From NCBI RefSeq assembly GCF_001598855.1, contig NZ_BCZS01000009.1, positions 62,001-126,000 on the forward strand: a stretch of DNA of 64,000 nucleotides. The letters are read 5' to 3'. This DNA comes from Pluralibacter gergoviae ATCC 33028 = NBRC 105706 (GTDB lineage: Bacteria; Pseudomonadota; Gammaproteobacteria; Enterobacterales; Enterobacteriaceae). Position numbers and translations under genes: made by a program. Of this stretch, positions 21,815 through 31,081 are shown one piece after another (the first letter of the stretch is position 1; each line of letters opens with the position of its first letter). Under the pieces are notes generated by a model that was given only the letters and a program-made list of their open reading frames with translations, did not search any database and was not told where the DNA came from.

Positions 21815-23623
21815 ATGACGACACAGGCTCCTCCATCCGCGTTGCTTCCGCTCAACCCGGAGCAGCTGGCCCGCCTGCAGGCGGCCACTAACGATTTTTC
21901 ACCGACCCAGCTTGCCTGGGTTTCCGGCTATTTCTGGGGCATGCTCAACCAGCAGCCCGGTGCTGCCGCTGCGCCCGTTGCCCCGGCCGCCGCGCCTGCG
22001 CCTGGGATCACGCTTATCTCCGCCTCACAGACCGGCAATGCCCGGCGGGTGGCCGAGCAGCTGCGCGATGACCTGCTGGCGGCTCAGCTGAACGTCACGC
22101 TGGTGAACGCGGGCGACTATAAATTTAAGCAGATAGCCCAGGAAAAGCTGCTGGTGATCGTCAGCTCCACCCAGGGCGAAGGCGAGCCGCCGGAAGAGGC
22201 CATGGCGCTGCACAAATATCTGTTCTCGAAAAAAGCGCCGAAGCTTACCGACACCGCCTTCGCGGTATTCGGCCTCGGCGACAGCTCCTACGAGTTCTTC
22301 TGCCAGGCGGGGAAAGACTTCGACAGCAAGCTGGCAGAGCTGGGCGCCGACCGCCTGCTGGACCGCGTTGATACCGACGTCGAATTCCAGCCCGCCGCCG
22401 CCGAATGGCGCGCGCGCATCGTCGAGGTGCTGAAGGCCCGCGCGCCGAAGGAGACGCCCGCCGAGGCCTGCGTCACCGCCGCCGGCGTCGCGAATGAAGT
22501 GCACACCAGCCCCTACAGCAAAGAGGCGCCGCTGACCGCAACGCTGGCGGTGAATCAGAAAATTACCGGCCGCAACTCGGAGAAAGACGTTCGCCATCTC
22601 GAAATCGACCTCGGCGACTCCGGCCTGCGCTACCAGCCCGGCGACGCGCTGGGCGTCTGGTATCAGAACGATCCGGCCCTGGTGCAGGAGCTGGTCGAAC
22701 TGCTGTGGCTGAAGGGCGACGAGCCGGTCAGCGTTGGCGGCGAGACCAGGCCGCTGTCTGAAGCGCTGGCGTGGCACTATGAGCTGACGGTCAACACCGC
22801 CAACATCGTCGAAAATTACGCCACCCTGACCCGCAGCGAGTCCCTGCTGCCGCTGGTGGGCGATAAAGCGAAGCTGCAGCACTACGCGGCCACCACGCCG
22901 ATTGTTGATATGGTCCGCTTCTCGCCGGCGCAGCTGGACGCTGAGGCGCTGATCGGCCTGCTGCGTCCGCTGACCCCGCGTCTTTACTCCATCGCCTCTT
23001 CCCAGGCAGAAGTGGAGAGCGAAGTACACGTCACCGTTGGCGTCGTGCGTTACGACATTGAAGGCCGCGCGCGCGCCGGCGGTGCCTCCAGCTTCCTCGC
23101 CGATCGTCTGGAAGAGGACGGCGAAGTGCGCGTCTTTATCGAGCACAACGACAACTTCCGCCTGCCCGCCAACCCGCAGACGCCGGTGATCATGATTGGC
23201 CCCGGTACCGGTATCGCGCCGTTCCGCGCTTTCATGCAGCAGCGCGCCGCCGACGGCGCGGAAGGCAAAAACTGGCTGTTCTTTGGCAACCCGCACTTCA
23301 CTGAGGATTTTCTCTACCAGGTGGAGTGGCAGCGCTATGTCAAAGAGGGCGTCCTGAGCAATATCTCCCTGGCCTGGTCCCGGGATCAAAAAGAAAAAGT
23401 CTACGTACAGGACAAGCTGCGCGAACAGGGCGCAGAGCTGTGGCGCTGGATCAATGACGGTGCCCATATTTATGTCTGCGGCGACGCCAATCGCATGGCG
23501 AAAGATGTCGAGCAGGCGCTGCTGGAAGTGATAGCTGAATTCGGCGCGATGGACGCCGAAGCGGCGGATGATTATTTAAGTGAGCTGCGCGTTGAGCGCC
23601 GATATCAGCGAGATGTCTACTAA
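21815..23623 (+). CDS. cysJ: Sulfite reductase (NADPH) flavoprotein alpha subunit
   Basis: Passes electrons from NADPH via FAD and FMN to the CysI haemoprotein. An N-terminal linker rich in Ala/Pro ([15 protein letters not shown]) precedes the FMN flavodoxin domain ([29 protein letters not shown]). The FAD domain follows with the RLYSIASSQ motif, and then the NADPH domain with [16 protein letters not shown] and the C-terminal DVY. The 602 residues are close to E. coli (599). The TAA-ATG junction overlaps cysI by one base. Confidence 0.96.
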   Translation: MTTQAPPSALLPLNPEQLARLQAATNDFSPTQLAWVSGYFWGMLNQQPGAAAAPVAPAAAPAPGITLISASQTGNARRVAEQLRDDLLAAQLNVTLVNAGDYKFKQIAQEKLLVIVSSTQGEGEPPEEAMALHKYLFSKKAPKLTDTAFAVFGLGDSSYEFFCQAGKDFDSKLAELGADRLLDRVDTDVEFQPAAAEWRARIVEVLKARAPKETPAEACVTAAGVANEVHTSPYSKEAPLTATLAVNQKITGRNSEKDVRHLEIDLGDSGLRYQPGDALGVWYQNDPALVQELVELLWLKGDEPVSVGGETRPLSEALAWHYELTVNTANIVENYATLTRSESLLPLVGDKAKLQHYAATTPIVDMVRFSPAQLDAEALIGLLRPLTPRLYSIASSQAEVESEVHVTVGVVRYDIEGRARAGGASSFLADRLEEDGEVRVFIEHNDNFRLPANPQTPVIMIGPGTGIAPFRAFMQQRAADGAEGKNWLFFGNPHFTEDFLYQVEWQRYVKEGVLSNISLAWSRDQKEKVYVQDKLREQGAELWRWINDGAHIYVCGDANRMAKDVEQALLEVIAEFGAMDAEAADDYLSELRVERRYQRDVY

Positions 23624-25335
23624 TGAGCGAAAAACATCCCGGCCCTTTAGTGGTCGAAGGCAAGCTGTCCGATGCCGAGCGGCTGAAGAAAGAGAGCAAC
23701 TTTCTGCGCGGCACCATCGCCGAAGACTTAAACGACGGCCTGACCGGCGGCTTTAACGGCGATAACTTTCTGCTGATCCGCTTTCACGGCATGTACCAGC
23801 AGGACGACCGCGACATTCGCGCCGAGCGCGCCGCTCAGAAGCTGGAGCCGCGCCACGCGATGATGCTGCGCTGCCGCCTGCCGGGCGGGATTATCAGGCC
23901 CGAGCAGTGGCTGGCGATCGACAAGTTTGCCGCCGATAAAACGATTTACGGCAGCATTCGCCTGACCAACCGCCAGACCTTCCAGTTTCACGGCATTCTG
24001 AAGAAAAACGTTAAGCCGGCGCACCAGATGCTGCACGAAGTCGGCCTTGACGCGCTGGCCACCGCCAACGACGTCAACCGCAACGTGCTCTGCACCTCGA
24101 ATCCGGTGGAGTCCGAGCTGCACGCCGAAGCCTACGCGTGGGCGAAAAAGCTCTCCGAACACCTGTTGCCGCGCACCCGCGCCTATGCAGAGATCTGGCT
24201 GGATCGCGAGAAGGTTGCCACCACCGATGAGGAGCCGATCCTCGGTGAAACGTACTTACCGCGTAAATTCAAAACCACGGTAGTTATTCCGCCGCAGAAC
24301 GATGTCGATCTGCACGCTAACGACATGAACTTCGTGGCGATTGCTGAAAACGGCAGGCTGGTGGGCTTCAACCTGCTGGTGGGCGGCGGGCTCTCTATCG
24401 ATCACGGTAACAAGAAAACCTACGCCCGCACCGCCAGCGAGTTCGGCTTCCTGCCGCTGGAGCACACGCTCGCCGTGGCCGAGGCGGTAGTGACCACCCA
24501 GCGCGACTGGGGCAACCGTACCGATCGTAAGAACGCGAAAACCAAATACACCCTCGAGCGCGTCGGCGTCGAGACCTTCAAAGCCGAAGTCGAGCGCCGC
24601 GCGGGCATCAAATTTGAACCCGTTCGCCCGTACGAATTTACCGGCCGCGGCGATCGCATCGGCTGGGTGAAGGGTATCGACGATAAGTGGCACCTGACGC
24701 TGTTTATTGAAAACGGCCGTATTCTCGACTATCCGGGGCGTCCGCTGAAAACCGGCCTGCTCGAGATCGCGAAGATCCATCAGGGCGACTTCCGCCTGAC
24801 CGCCAACCAGAACCTGATCGTCGCGGGCGTGCCCGAGAGCCAGAAGGCAACAATTGAGAAGCTTGCCCGCGATCACGGCCTGATGAACGCCGTTAAACCC
24901 CAGCGCGAAAACTCGATGGCCTGCGTCGCCTTCCCGACCTGCCCGCTGGCGATGGCCGAGGCCGAGCGCTTCCTGCCATCGTTTGTCGATAAGGTCGAGG
25001 CGGTGATGGACAAGCACGGCGTCGGCGAGGAGCACATCGTCCTGCGCGTCACCGGCTGTCCGAACGGCTGCGGCCGCGCGCTGCTGGCGGAGCTGGGCCT
25101 GGTCGGCAAAGCGCCGGGCCGCTACAACCTGCACCTCGGCGGCAACCGCATGGGCACGCGCATCCCGCGTATGTACCGCGAGAACATCACTGAATCCGAA
25201 ATTCTCGACAATGTGGACGAACTGGTAGGCCGCTGGGCCAAAGAGCGCGAGGCCGGTGAAGGCTTCGGCGACTTCACCGTTCGCGCCGGCATCGTCCGCC
25301 CGGTGCTCGACCCGGCGCGGGATTTCTGGGAATAA
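23623..25335 (+). CDS. cysI: Sulfite reductase (NADPH) hemoprotein beta subunit
   Basis: Siroheme and 4Fe-4S enzyme that reduces sulfite to sulfide with six electrons from CysJ. The cluster cysteines are in [13 protein letters not shown] (C-x5-C) and [10 protein letters not shown] (C-x3-C) near residues 434-483. Substrate-binding arginines and lysines (e.g. [12 protein letters not shown]) are kept. The length of 570 equals E. coli. The siroheme it needs is made by CysG, of which a copy lies at 39048-40463. A CRISPR-repeat-like hairpin follows the stop codon. Confidence 0.96.
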   Translation: MSEKHPGPLVVEGKLSDAERLKKESNFLRGTIAEDLNDGLTGGFNGDNFLLIRFHGMYQQDDRDIRAERAAQKLEPRHAMMLRCRLPGGIIRPEQWLAIDKFAADKTIYGSIRLTNRQTFQFHGILKKNVKPAHQMLHEVGLDALATANDVNRNVLCTSNPVESELHAEAYAWAKKLSEHLLPRTRAYAEIWLDREKVATTDEEPILGETYLPRKFKTTVVIPPQNDVDLHANDMNFVAIAENGRLVGFNLLVGGGLSIDHGNKKTYARTASEFGFLPLEHTLAVAEAVVTTQRDWGNRTDRKNAKTKYTLERVGVETFKAEVERRAGIKFEPVRPYEFTGRGDRIGWVKGIDDKWHLTLFIENGRILDYPGRPLKTGLLEIAKIHQGDFRLTANQNLIVAGVPESQKATIEKLARDHGLMNAVKPQRENSMACVAFPTCPLAMAEAERFLPSFVDKVEAVMDKHGVGEEHIVLRVTGCPNGCGRALLAELGLVGKAPGRYNLHLGGNRMGTRIPRMYRENITESEILDNVDELVGRWAKEREAGEGFGDFTVRAGIVRPVLDPARDFWE

Positions 25336-25338
25336 CTG

Positions 25339-25367
25339 TCGTTCCCCGCGTAAGCGGGGATAAACCT
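25339..25367 (+). repeat. Orphan CRISPR-repeat-like element between cysI and cysH
   Basis: This 29-nt stretch matches the type I-E repeat of the neighbouring array at 24 of 29 positions. It keeps GTTCCCCGCG, the complementary AGCGGGG and the ATAAACC part of the crRNA handle. The four loop-side bases are GTAA in place of GCCA. The CCCCGC/GCGGGG stem is intact. It starts a few bases after the cysI stop and ends about 12 bp before the cysH ATG, inside the cysJIH message. No second repeat at a 61-nt distance and no leader are present. Confidence 0.7.
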
Positions 25368-25378
25368 GCGAGGTCATC

Positions 25379-26113
25379 ATGTCACAACTCGATCTGCACG
25401 CTCTCAACGCGCTACCCAAAGTTGACCGCATTCTGGCGCTGGCCGAAACCAACGCCCGGCTGGAAAAGCTCAGCGCCGAGGAGCGCGTAGCCTGGGCGCT
25501 GGAGAACCTGCCGGGCGAATACGTGCTCTCGTCGAGCTTCGGCATTCAGGCGGCGGTAAGCCTGCACCTGGTCAATCAGCTGCGCCCGGACATCCCGGTG
25601 ATCCTCACCGACACCGGCTACCTGTTTCCGGAGACCTACCGCTTTATCGATGAACTGACCGACAAGCTGAAGCTCAACCTCAAAATCTACCGCGCCGAGC
25701 AGAGCCCGGCCTGGCAGGAGGCGCGCTACGGCAAGCTGTGGGAGCAGGGCGTTGAAGGCATAGAGAAGTACAACGAGATCAACAAAGTCGAGCCGATGAA
25801 CCGCGCGCTGGAAGAACTCAAGGCTCAGACCTGGTTCGCCGGCCTGCGCCGCGAGCAGTCCGGCAGCCGCGCCAGCCTGCCGGTGCTGGCCGTTCAGCGC
25901 GGGGTATTTAAAATCCTGCCGATCATCGACTGGGACAACCGCACCGTCTACCAGTACCTGCAAAAGCACGGCCTTAAGTACCACCCGCTGTGGGACGAAG
26001 GCTACCTCTCCGTCGGCGATACCCACACTACCCGCAAGTGGGAGCCGGGCATGGCGGAAGAGGAGACGCGCTTCTTCGGACTCAAGCGCGAGTGCGGGTT
26101 GCACGAAGGGTAA
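25379..26113 (+). CDS. cysH: Phosphoadenosine phosphosulfate reductase
   Basis: Reduces PAPS to sulfite and adenosine 3',5'-bisphosphate using thioredoxin or glutaredoxin. The 244 residues include the PP-loop-like [28 protein letters not shown], the arginine-rich [13 protein letters not shown] segment and the C-terminal ECGLHEG with the single catalytic cysteine of the PAPS (non-FeS) type. It is third in the cysJIH operon, 43 bp after cysI. In E. coli, too, the cas locus lies just past cysH. Confidence 0.96.
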   Translation: MSQLDLHALNALPKVDRILALAETNARLEKLSAEERVAWALENLPGEYVLSSSFGIQAAVSLHLVNQLRPDIPVILTDTGYLFPETYRFIDELTDKLKLNLKIYRAEQSPAWQEARYGKLWEQGVEGIEKYNEINKVEPMNRALEELKAQTWFAGLRREQSGSRASLPVLAVQRGVFKILPIIDWDNRTVYQYLQKHGLKYHPLWDEGYLSVGDTHTTRKWEPGMAEEETRFFGLKRECGLHEG

Positions 26114-26138
26114 GGGCAGAGGCTGGCTCAACCTGGCG

Positions 26139-26176
26139 CAAACTATCTCAATATTTTTAATCATTGAGATAGTTTG
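26139..26176 (+). terminator. 14-bp perfect hairpin after cysH
   Basis: CAAACTATCTCAAT (26139-26152) and its exact complement (26163-26176) flank a 10-nt AT loop, 25 bp past the cysH stop. There is no long U-tract after it. It probably ends or protects the cysJIH message and separates it from the CRISPR leader. Confidence 0.65.
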
Positions 26177-26452
26177 TTACGGCATCCGATCCTGGCGGTG
26201 CTATTACCGAACGTCAAATCTTCAGAACAAAGTTGTGCTAATACCTTACGCCGGGGTCTTACCTTCCTGAGCGCTCCCTCAGCGTTATCCCGGGATATTT
26301 ATGGGCTACTTTCCGTAGAATGCGATCCAGGTAAAAGACTTCCTATAACGCTCTAATAAAATCAATTAGTTACTGCTCTTTACTAATCTGGAAAAGTTGG
26401 TAGATATTTTCTTTCAAAAAAAACTATTATTATTCATGCGGTTGCTTTTAGA
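26177..26452 (+). promoter_or_regulatory. Leader of CRISPR array 1
   Basis: AT-rich non-coding sequence ending directly at the first repeat. It carries GCTCTTTACTAAT, GTTGGTAGATAT and a terminal CTTTTAGA. The same three elements appear in the leader of the third array (GCTCTTTAATAAT, GTTGGTAGAATT, TATTTAGA), and they resemble the E. coli type I-E leader. Promoter and integration signals for Cas1-Cas2 are therefore expected within about 26360-26452. The left part (26177-26350) shows no gene. Confidence 0.7.
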
Positions 26453-26847
26453 GTGTTCCCCGCGCCAGCGGGGATAAACCGGCGACGACTGGAACGTCAT
26501 GTCATTCAGCTTCGTGTTCCCCGCGCCAGCGGGGATAAACCGAACCTTGGCAACCAACTGGTCGCGATCGCTGAGTGTTCCCCGCGCCAGCGGGGATAAA
26601 CCGTCTCATTTAGGCGGGGATGCCGCGTATCATCGGTGTTCCCCGCGCCAGCGGGGATAAACCGCAGTCACCTCGCGGCTTCATCCTGCGGTCCTGGTGT
26701 TCCCCGCGCCAGCGGGGATAAACCGCCAGTTGGCAGCGGCTCTTCCTCGCCACATGAGTGTTCCCCGCGCCAGCGGGGATAAACCGCGCGTAGCCCACTA
26801 TCGCAACGGCCGCCCTGGGTGTTCCCCGCGCTAGCGAGGATAAACCG
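26453..26847 (+). CRISPR. CRISPR array 1, type I-E, 7 repeats and 6 spacers
   Basis: The 29-nt repeat (GTGTTCCCCGCGCCAGCGGG then GATAAACCG) starts at 26453, 26514, 26575, 26636, 26697, 26758 and 26819. Spacers are all 32 nt. The first six repeats are identical; the seventh has two changes (GCTAGCGAGG), marking the leader-distal end. With the leader at the left, transcription runs rightward, the same direction as the cas genes. Several spacers are open as protein code (e.g. spacer 1 in one frame gives [10 protein letters not shown]), as expected if taken from phage or plasmid genes. I cannot name their sources. Confidence 0.97.
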
Positions 26848-26853
26848 ATAGCA

Positions 26854-26882
26854 TTGGCTGTTCCATGTTTGTGCGCTATGAT
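26854..26882 (+). promoter_or_regulatory. ccdAB promoter adjoining the CRISPR array
   Basis: TTGGCT (26854-26859) and TATGAT (26877-26882) are 17 bp apart, a good sigma-70 promoter, beginning only six bases after the last CRISPR repeat. The sequence around the -10 element (GTGCGCTATGATTATGCACA) contains inverted repeats that could be the CcdA/CcdB operator. Confidence 0.6.
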
Positions 26883-26913
26883 TATGCACATAAACTATGC
26901 GCAGGAGGTTATG

Positions 26914-27159
26914 ATGAGAACGAATGTTGCCGAAAAAAAACGGAGTACAAACCTGTACTTAAATGCTGGACTGCTTGAAGAGGCCAAACAACTCGATCTG
27001 AACATTTCCGCGATAACTAACCATGCGCTGGAAATGGCCGTCATAGCACGTAGGCGCGAACGCTGGATCGAGGAAAACCGCGCGGGTATTGAGGCGTTAA
27101 ACGGCTTTGTAGAAGAAACGGGTATTTTTTCCGATGATGAAAATTTCGGGGTAATTTAG
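26914..27159 (+). CDS. ccdA: CcdA-type antitoxin
   Basis: An 81-residue protein with a ribbon-helix-helix N-terminus (KKRSTNLYLNAGLLEEAKQL) and a C-terminal intrinsically flexible part with WIEENRAGIEALNGFVEETG, the CcdA segment that wraps and neutralises CcdB. It autoregulates the operon with CcdB in known systems. I use the second of two tandem ATG codons, as AGGAGG then lies five bases upstream. It overlaps ccdB by one base (TAGTG). Its position between a CRISPR array and cas3 is unusual and the base composition is lower in GC than neighbouring core genes, indicating transfer. Confidence 0.87.
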   Translation: MRTNVAEKKRSTNLYLNAGLLEEAKQLDLNISAITNHALEMAVIARRRERWIEENRAGIEALNGFVEETGIFSDDENFGVI

Positions 27160-27476
27160 TGAAACAGTTTGCAGTTTATAAAAATAAATTCCGAAATAAA
27201 CAGGCATACCCGTATTTCATTGATGTGCAGACAGATATGCTAGCGCATCTCAATACTCGCCTGGTTATGCCGCTAACTAAGAAAGATAATTCTAATTCGC
27301 AGGTAAAAGCATTAACACCGGTGATTAAAATCGACCAGATTGAGTATGTCGTGCTGGCGACAATGATAACGACAACAGATGTAAAAAATCTTAACGCAGA
27401 GGAGGCTGTAATGGATGCGTCACATTTACGCGATCAGCTGGTTTCTGCAATCGACATGATGATTTTAGGTATTTAA
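27159..27476 (+). CDS. ccdB: CcdB-type gyrase-inhibitor toxin
   Basis: A 105-residue protein of the CcdB/MazF fold. It keeps the family landmarks YPYFIDVQTDMLAHLNTRLVMPL (in part), LTPVIKIDQIEYVVLATMIT and the C-terminus AIDMMILGI. In plasmid F CcdB the last three residues WGI contact GyrA; here the tryptophan is leucine, as in some chromosomal relatives, so gyrase poisoning is likely but weaker or altered activity is possible. It starts with GTG overlapping the ccdA stop. The pair appears intact and could stabilise the CRISPR-Cas locus by post-segregational effect. Confidence 0.85.
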   Translation: MKQFAVYKNKFRNKQAYPYFIDVQTDMLAHLNTRLVMPLTKKDNSNSQVKALTPVIKIDQIEYVVLATMITTTDVKNLNAEEAVMDASHLRDQLVSAIDMMILGI

Positions 27477-27776
27477 CCAACGAAGAGTAGTCGTATGAAC
27501 TCGGAAAATAAGTCACTTAAATTTCAGCGTTCCTCTTATTTAAAAGGCAGTGTCTTTTCACATTATCGGAGCGGGGCGCATGACAGAACCGTCCAGCGCC
27601 GGGCTGCTGCCGTGCGTCCTGGCAACGCCCCGGATCGATTTTGAAACCACTCTGGCCGTTCGCCACCCCGTCACCCGTCGGCCAACAATCCTAGGTACCT
27701 GCTGGAGCCGGAAATTACCCTGCTGCTTGCCCAGGGTTTCACCGATTTGCGTTCCCGCATGTACTTTGATGGGCTG
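27477..27776. other. Non-coding stretch after ccdB
   Basis: About 300 bp with short frames on both strands but no product I can support. On the minus strand one open frame continues from the decayed TumE-like gene (IKVHAGTQIGETLGKQQG) and might be a relic of a partner antitoxin, but similarity is too weak to call. Confidence 0.4.
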
Positions 27777-28041
27777 TGGAATATCGGCATAAAAATTGGC
27801 AATCAGGTTGTCAATCGTGGTGACTTAAGCGGAAATTCGCGGTTGCAGAAATGCTTATGGTTTCCTTTACCGCGTTCATTGTCATAGCACATCACGCAAA
27901 CGCCATCAACGATACAGGACAGGCTGTATTTGTACGCGTGCTGACTATCTAAAATTGCCGGATCCACTCTAAAATGCGGATGGCCGCGAAGGCGTTATCG
28001 GCAATCAGGATGCGTCGAATTATCAACTCAACAGCGGGCAT
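27777..28041 (-). pseudogene. Decayed TumE-family (DUF6516) toxin gene with frameshifts
   Basis: A start with AAGGAGG ribosome site at 28041 opens MPAVELIIRRILIADNAFA, which stops early. A second minus-strand frame then reads HPHFRVDPAILDSQHAYKYS followed by LSCIVDGVCVMCYDNERGKG and NHKH. A third frame gives VTTIDNLIANFYADIP. Joined, these follow the DUF6516 order: start, then YKY-L--VVDG, RYDNERGKGDHKH, and a LLADFW-type tail. At least two frameshifts separate the pieces, so no toxin is made. In intact systems the partner is a helix-turn-helix antitoxin. It lies between ccdAB and cas3, opposite to both. Confidence 0.65.
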
Positions 28042-28110
28042 CGTTGAACCTCCTTGTTGATGTAAAAACATGTCGAGGAGACTCTTGCCCGCTCGGCGAA
28101 AGTAGACTGA

Positions 28111-28347
28111 CTGCTTTACCAGTCAGGAGCGTTAAAACGCCTGACGCCGCGGCAGGTGACGCTGGGCAATATTATGCTCACCGATCCCGGAAAACTCTGG
28201 TCGGTCGCAGAGGTCAGGGATACGCTCGGCATTGCCGACAATACGGCCAGGGCCAATCTGCGGATCCTGGTAAAAGAACAAATCGCGTCCGAAATCACGG
28301 CGAACGGTCAGAAAACGCTGTATCAATTGAAGATATCGTTTGATTGA
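28111..28347 (+). pseudogene. Winged-helix domain remnant or small HTH protein upstream of cas3
   Basis: An open frame from 28111 with possible starts at GTG 28156 or ATG 28174 encodes LKRLTPRQVTLGNIMLTDPG, then KLWSVAEVRDTLGIADNTAR, then ANLRILVKEQIASEI and GQKTLYQLKISF. The helix-turn-helix (WSVAEVRDTLGIADNTARANLR in two parts) and wing (ITANGQKTLYQL) are clear. It resembles the C-terminal DNA-binding domain of a longer regulator. There is no good ribosome site, so it may be a broken gene; alternatively it is a 63-residue regulator just 28 bp upstream of cas3. Confidence 0.45.
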
Positions 28348-28375
28348 ACATCATTCATCAGGAGTATAAAACGAC

Positions 28376-31081
28376 ATGGAGTATGCCGGGTATCCAGACT
28401 ATCTTCGCTACTGGGGTAAAACGCGGCGTCCGCCGGTAGAAAACGAGCCTGCCTGGCACCTGCTGGCCTATCATTGTCTCGATGTCGCCGCCTGCGGATA
28501 TAAGATGGCCGAAACAAACCGGTTTGGTCTGCGTGACAGGCTGGCAGCTTGCGGTATAGAGGGGCAGGATGCTCTGAACTGGGTTGCCTGGCTGTTCTCC
28601 ATTCACGATATCGGTAAATTCGCCCGCGGCTTTCAGCGCTTTGCCAGCTTTCCCGACTCTCCGCTGGTTCCTCCCGTAACGGGCATTCACGCATCTTTGC
28701 GGCACGATTCTCTGGGTATGCATCTATGGCATGAGCTCTTTGCCGACTGGACGCAGGGAGATAGCCAGCTTATTCCTGATGTTGATGTCGAAATGCGCGA
28801 TGAATACGACCAGGCGCTTAATGCCTGGGCTTCACTGAGTACCGGGCATCACGGTCTTCCACCAGAGGAAGGAAACAGGAAAGCCTCCGAGGCTTTTTAT
28901 CAGGGCGATAAGGCCGCCGCTCAGCGCTTTATCGAAGATCTCAGCATCCTGTTCCCGTTTTCACTGCCCGATGCGTGGTTGGACGACAATAAAGAAGGGC
29001 TCAGGCATATCCGCGAGCAGAGCTGGCTCTTCGCCGGGGTGATGACGCTCTGCGACTGGATTGGTTCTGACCAGGCTCTGTTTCCCCTCTCAGACACTCC
29101 GATGCCGCTTGCTGACTACTGGCCGCTGGCCTGCGAAAAGGCAGAGCGGGCGCTGGCGAACATCCCTCGGCCTTCATTACTGAATCCTTACTCCGGCCAT
29201 CAGGCCCTGTTTCCGTTTATTGATACGCTGACGCCGCTGCAGCAGAAGGCGTGCGAGCTGGATATCACCGCGCCGGGACCGCAGCTCGTCATCATGGAGG
29301 ACGTTACCGGCGCCGGGAAAACAGAGGCGGCGCTGATACTGGCGCACCGCCTGCTGTCGGCGGGAAAAGGCAAGGGGCTGTATGTTGGTCTGCCGGGCAT
29401 GGCGACGGCCAACGCCATGTATCAGCGCCTGCAGAAAGCCTACCGGCAACTCTTTAGCCCCGATTCAGCGCCCTCGCTGATGCTCGCCCACAGCACCCGC
29501 GAGATGTCCGATGCCTTCCGCCACTCTATCTGGCAGCCGATGGCCGGATCGAACGAGGGTTATGCCAGAGATGAGGCCACAGCAACCAGCCAGTGCAACG
29601 CCTGGTACGCCGACTCGCGTAAGAAAGCGCTGCTGGCGGAGATCGGCGTCGGCACGCTCGACCAGCTGCTGATGGCGGTGATGCCGTTTCGCCACCAGTC
29701 TCTGCGCCTGCTCGGAATGCGCGACAAAGTGCTGCTGCTCGACGAAGTCCACGCCTACGACGGCTATATGGTTCGCCTGCTGGAGGGGCTGCTGCGCTTT
29801 CACGCCGCGCAGGGCGGCAGCGCCGTGGTGCTCAGCGCCACGCTTCCCGTTTCGCTGCGCGAGAAGCTGCTGGCGGCATTCAATGCCGGCGCCGGTTACG
29901 CCGCAAGCGCACTCCAGCAGTCGGATTACCCTCTGCTCAGCCACCTGAGCGCGGCCGGGCTCTCTGAGCAGAGGCTCGCCACCCGACCGGAAGTGCAGCG
30001 CACCTCGCAGGTGCGCTGGCTGACGCAGCCTGCCGAGGCGATAGCCCTGATTAAGCAGGCCGCTGCCGGCGGGCAGTGCATCTGCTGGATCCGCAATACC
30101 GTCGATGAGGCGCTGGAAAGCTACCGGCAGCTGCTCAATTCCGGTGATATTCCTGAAGACGATATGCTGCTGTTCCACAGCCGGTTTGCGTTTGCCGATC
30201 GGATATCCATTGAGGACAACACCCTCAGCTGGTTCGGGAAAGAGGCACCGTCAGAAGCGCGGCGGGGAAAAGTACTGGTTGCCACCCAGGTCGTCGAACA
30301 ATCTTTAGATCTCGATTTCGATTACATGATTTCCGACCTTGCGCCGATAGACCTGCTTATCCAGCGTGCCGGGCGCTTGCAGCGCCATATCCGCGATGCG
30401 GAAGGCAACTTCAAAGGACGCGGCGATGACGAGCGGCCTGCGCCGGTGCTCTACGTCCTCGCCCCCGAGTGGCGTGACGATATGGCGGCAGACCACTTTG
30501 CCGCCGCACTGGGGGGAACGCAGTATGTCTATCCGGACCACGGCGCGCTGTGGCGTACCCAGGCGCTGCTGCGCGAGATCGGAGAAATCCGCATGCCGGA
30601 AGGGGCCAGAGCGCTGGTGGACGGCGTTTATGAACAGACCATAGAAGCACCTGAAGGATTACAAACCGTTTCCGATGACGCCTACGCCAAAACTCTGGCG
30701 GTGCGCTCTGTGGCTTCACAAAACCTGCTCGACCGCAATAAGGGCTACAGCCGGACCGCCAGCGACTTTATGTGGGACGAGGAGCGGGAGTTCTCTACCC
30801 GCCTCGGCGAGGAGAGCATCGACGTGTATCTGGCCTGGCGCGATGAGCAGGGCGAGCTTCACCCCATCGTCAGCGGGGGCGATTTCCGCTGGGAGAGAAG
30901 CCGGATTTCGCTGCGCAAAGGCTGGTGGGATAAGCGCAAAGCCACATTTTTACAGCCGGACGACGAGCAGCTGGCGCAGTTTCGCAAGCAGCAGCACAGG
31001 CCGGTTGCGCAGGTGGTGCTGGTATCCCATGACGGTGAGGCGGAGTATTACAGCAGACGGTATGGGTTGGTGGGGAAGTAG
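28376..31081 (+). CDS. cas3: Type I-E CRISPR helicase-nuclease Cas3
   Basis: Single-strand nuclease and 3'-5' helicase recruited by Cascade to degrade target DNA. In the 901 residues the HD nuclease comes first (His33, His77-Asp78 in SIHDIGKF, RHDSLGMH, TGHHGLPP). The superfamily 2 helicase follows, with DVTGAGKTEAAL near 310, LLLDEVHAYD near 454, VLSATLP, and QRAGRLQRH near 662, then the C-terminal domain. All catalytic residues seen are intact. E. coli Cas3 is 888 residues. The stop codon TAG lies within the first base of a degenerate CRISPR repeat read from the other strand. A separate promoter from casA is likely. Confidence 0.96.
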   Translation: MEYAGYPDYLRYWGKTRRPPVENEPAWHLLAYHCLDVAACGYKMAETNRFGLRDRLAACGIEGQDALNWVAWLFSIHDIGKFARGFQRFASFPDSPLVPPVTGIHASLRHDSLGMHLWHELFADWTQGDSQLIPDVDVEMRDEYDQALNAWASLSTGHHGLPPEEGNRKASEAFYQGDKAAAQRFIEDLSILFPFSLPDAWLDDNKEGLRHIREQSWLFAGVMTLCDWIGSDQALFPLSDTPMPLADYWPLACEKAERALANIPRPSLLNPYSGHQALFPFIDTLTPLQQKACELDITAPGPQLVIMEDVTGAGKTEAALILAHRLLSAGKGKGLYVGLPGMATANAMYQRLQKAYRQLFSPDSAPSLMLAHSTREMSDAFRHSIWQPMAGSNEGYARDEATATSQCNAWYADSRKKALLAEIGVGTLDQLLMAVMPFRHQSLRLLGMRDKVLLLDEVHAYDGYMVRLLEGLLRFHAAQGGSAVVLSATLPVSLREKLLAAFNAGAGYAASALQQSDYPLLSHLSAAGLSEQRLATRPEVQRTSQVRWLTQPAEAIALIKQAAAGGQCICWIRNTVDEALESYRQLLNSGDIPEDDMLLFHSRFAFADRISIEDNTLSWFGKEAPSEARRGKVLVATQVVEQSLDLDFDYMISDLAPIDLLIQRAGRLQRHIRDAEGNFKGRGDDERPAPVLYVLAPEWRDDMAADHFAAALGGTQYVYPDHGALWRTQALLREIGEIRMPEGARALVDGVYEQTIEAPEGLQTVSDDAYAKTLAVRSVASQNLLDRNKGYSRTASDFMWDEEREFSTRLGEESIDVYLAWRDEQGELHPIVSGGDFRWERSRISLRKGWWDKRKATFLQPDDEQLAQFRKQQHRPVAQVVLVSHDGEAEYYSRRYGLVGK

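Noticed and set aside
26453-26847. Possible match of array 1 spacers to the ccdAB or cas promoter regions
   Set aside because: By eye none of the six spacers shows a seed of eight or more bases with an AAG-type PAM in those regions; only the mini-array spacer does.
26610-26891. Minus-strand frames through CRISPR array 1
   Set aside because: The 61-nt repeat-spacer period keeps stops out by chance; the peptide is a repeat translation (RWRGEH, ASAGNT), not a gene.
27550-27792. 80-codon plus-strand frame after ccdB as a transposase fragment
   Set aside because: Considered because of its position, but the product has no transposase motif and the opposite strand reads the decayed TumE-like tail.
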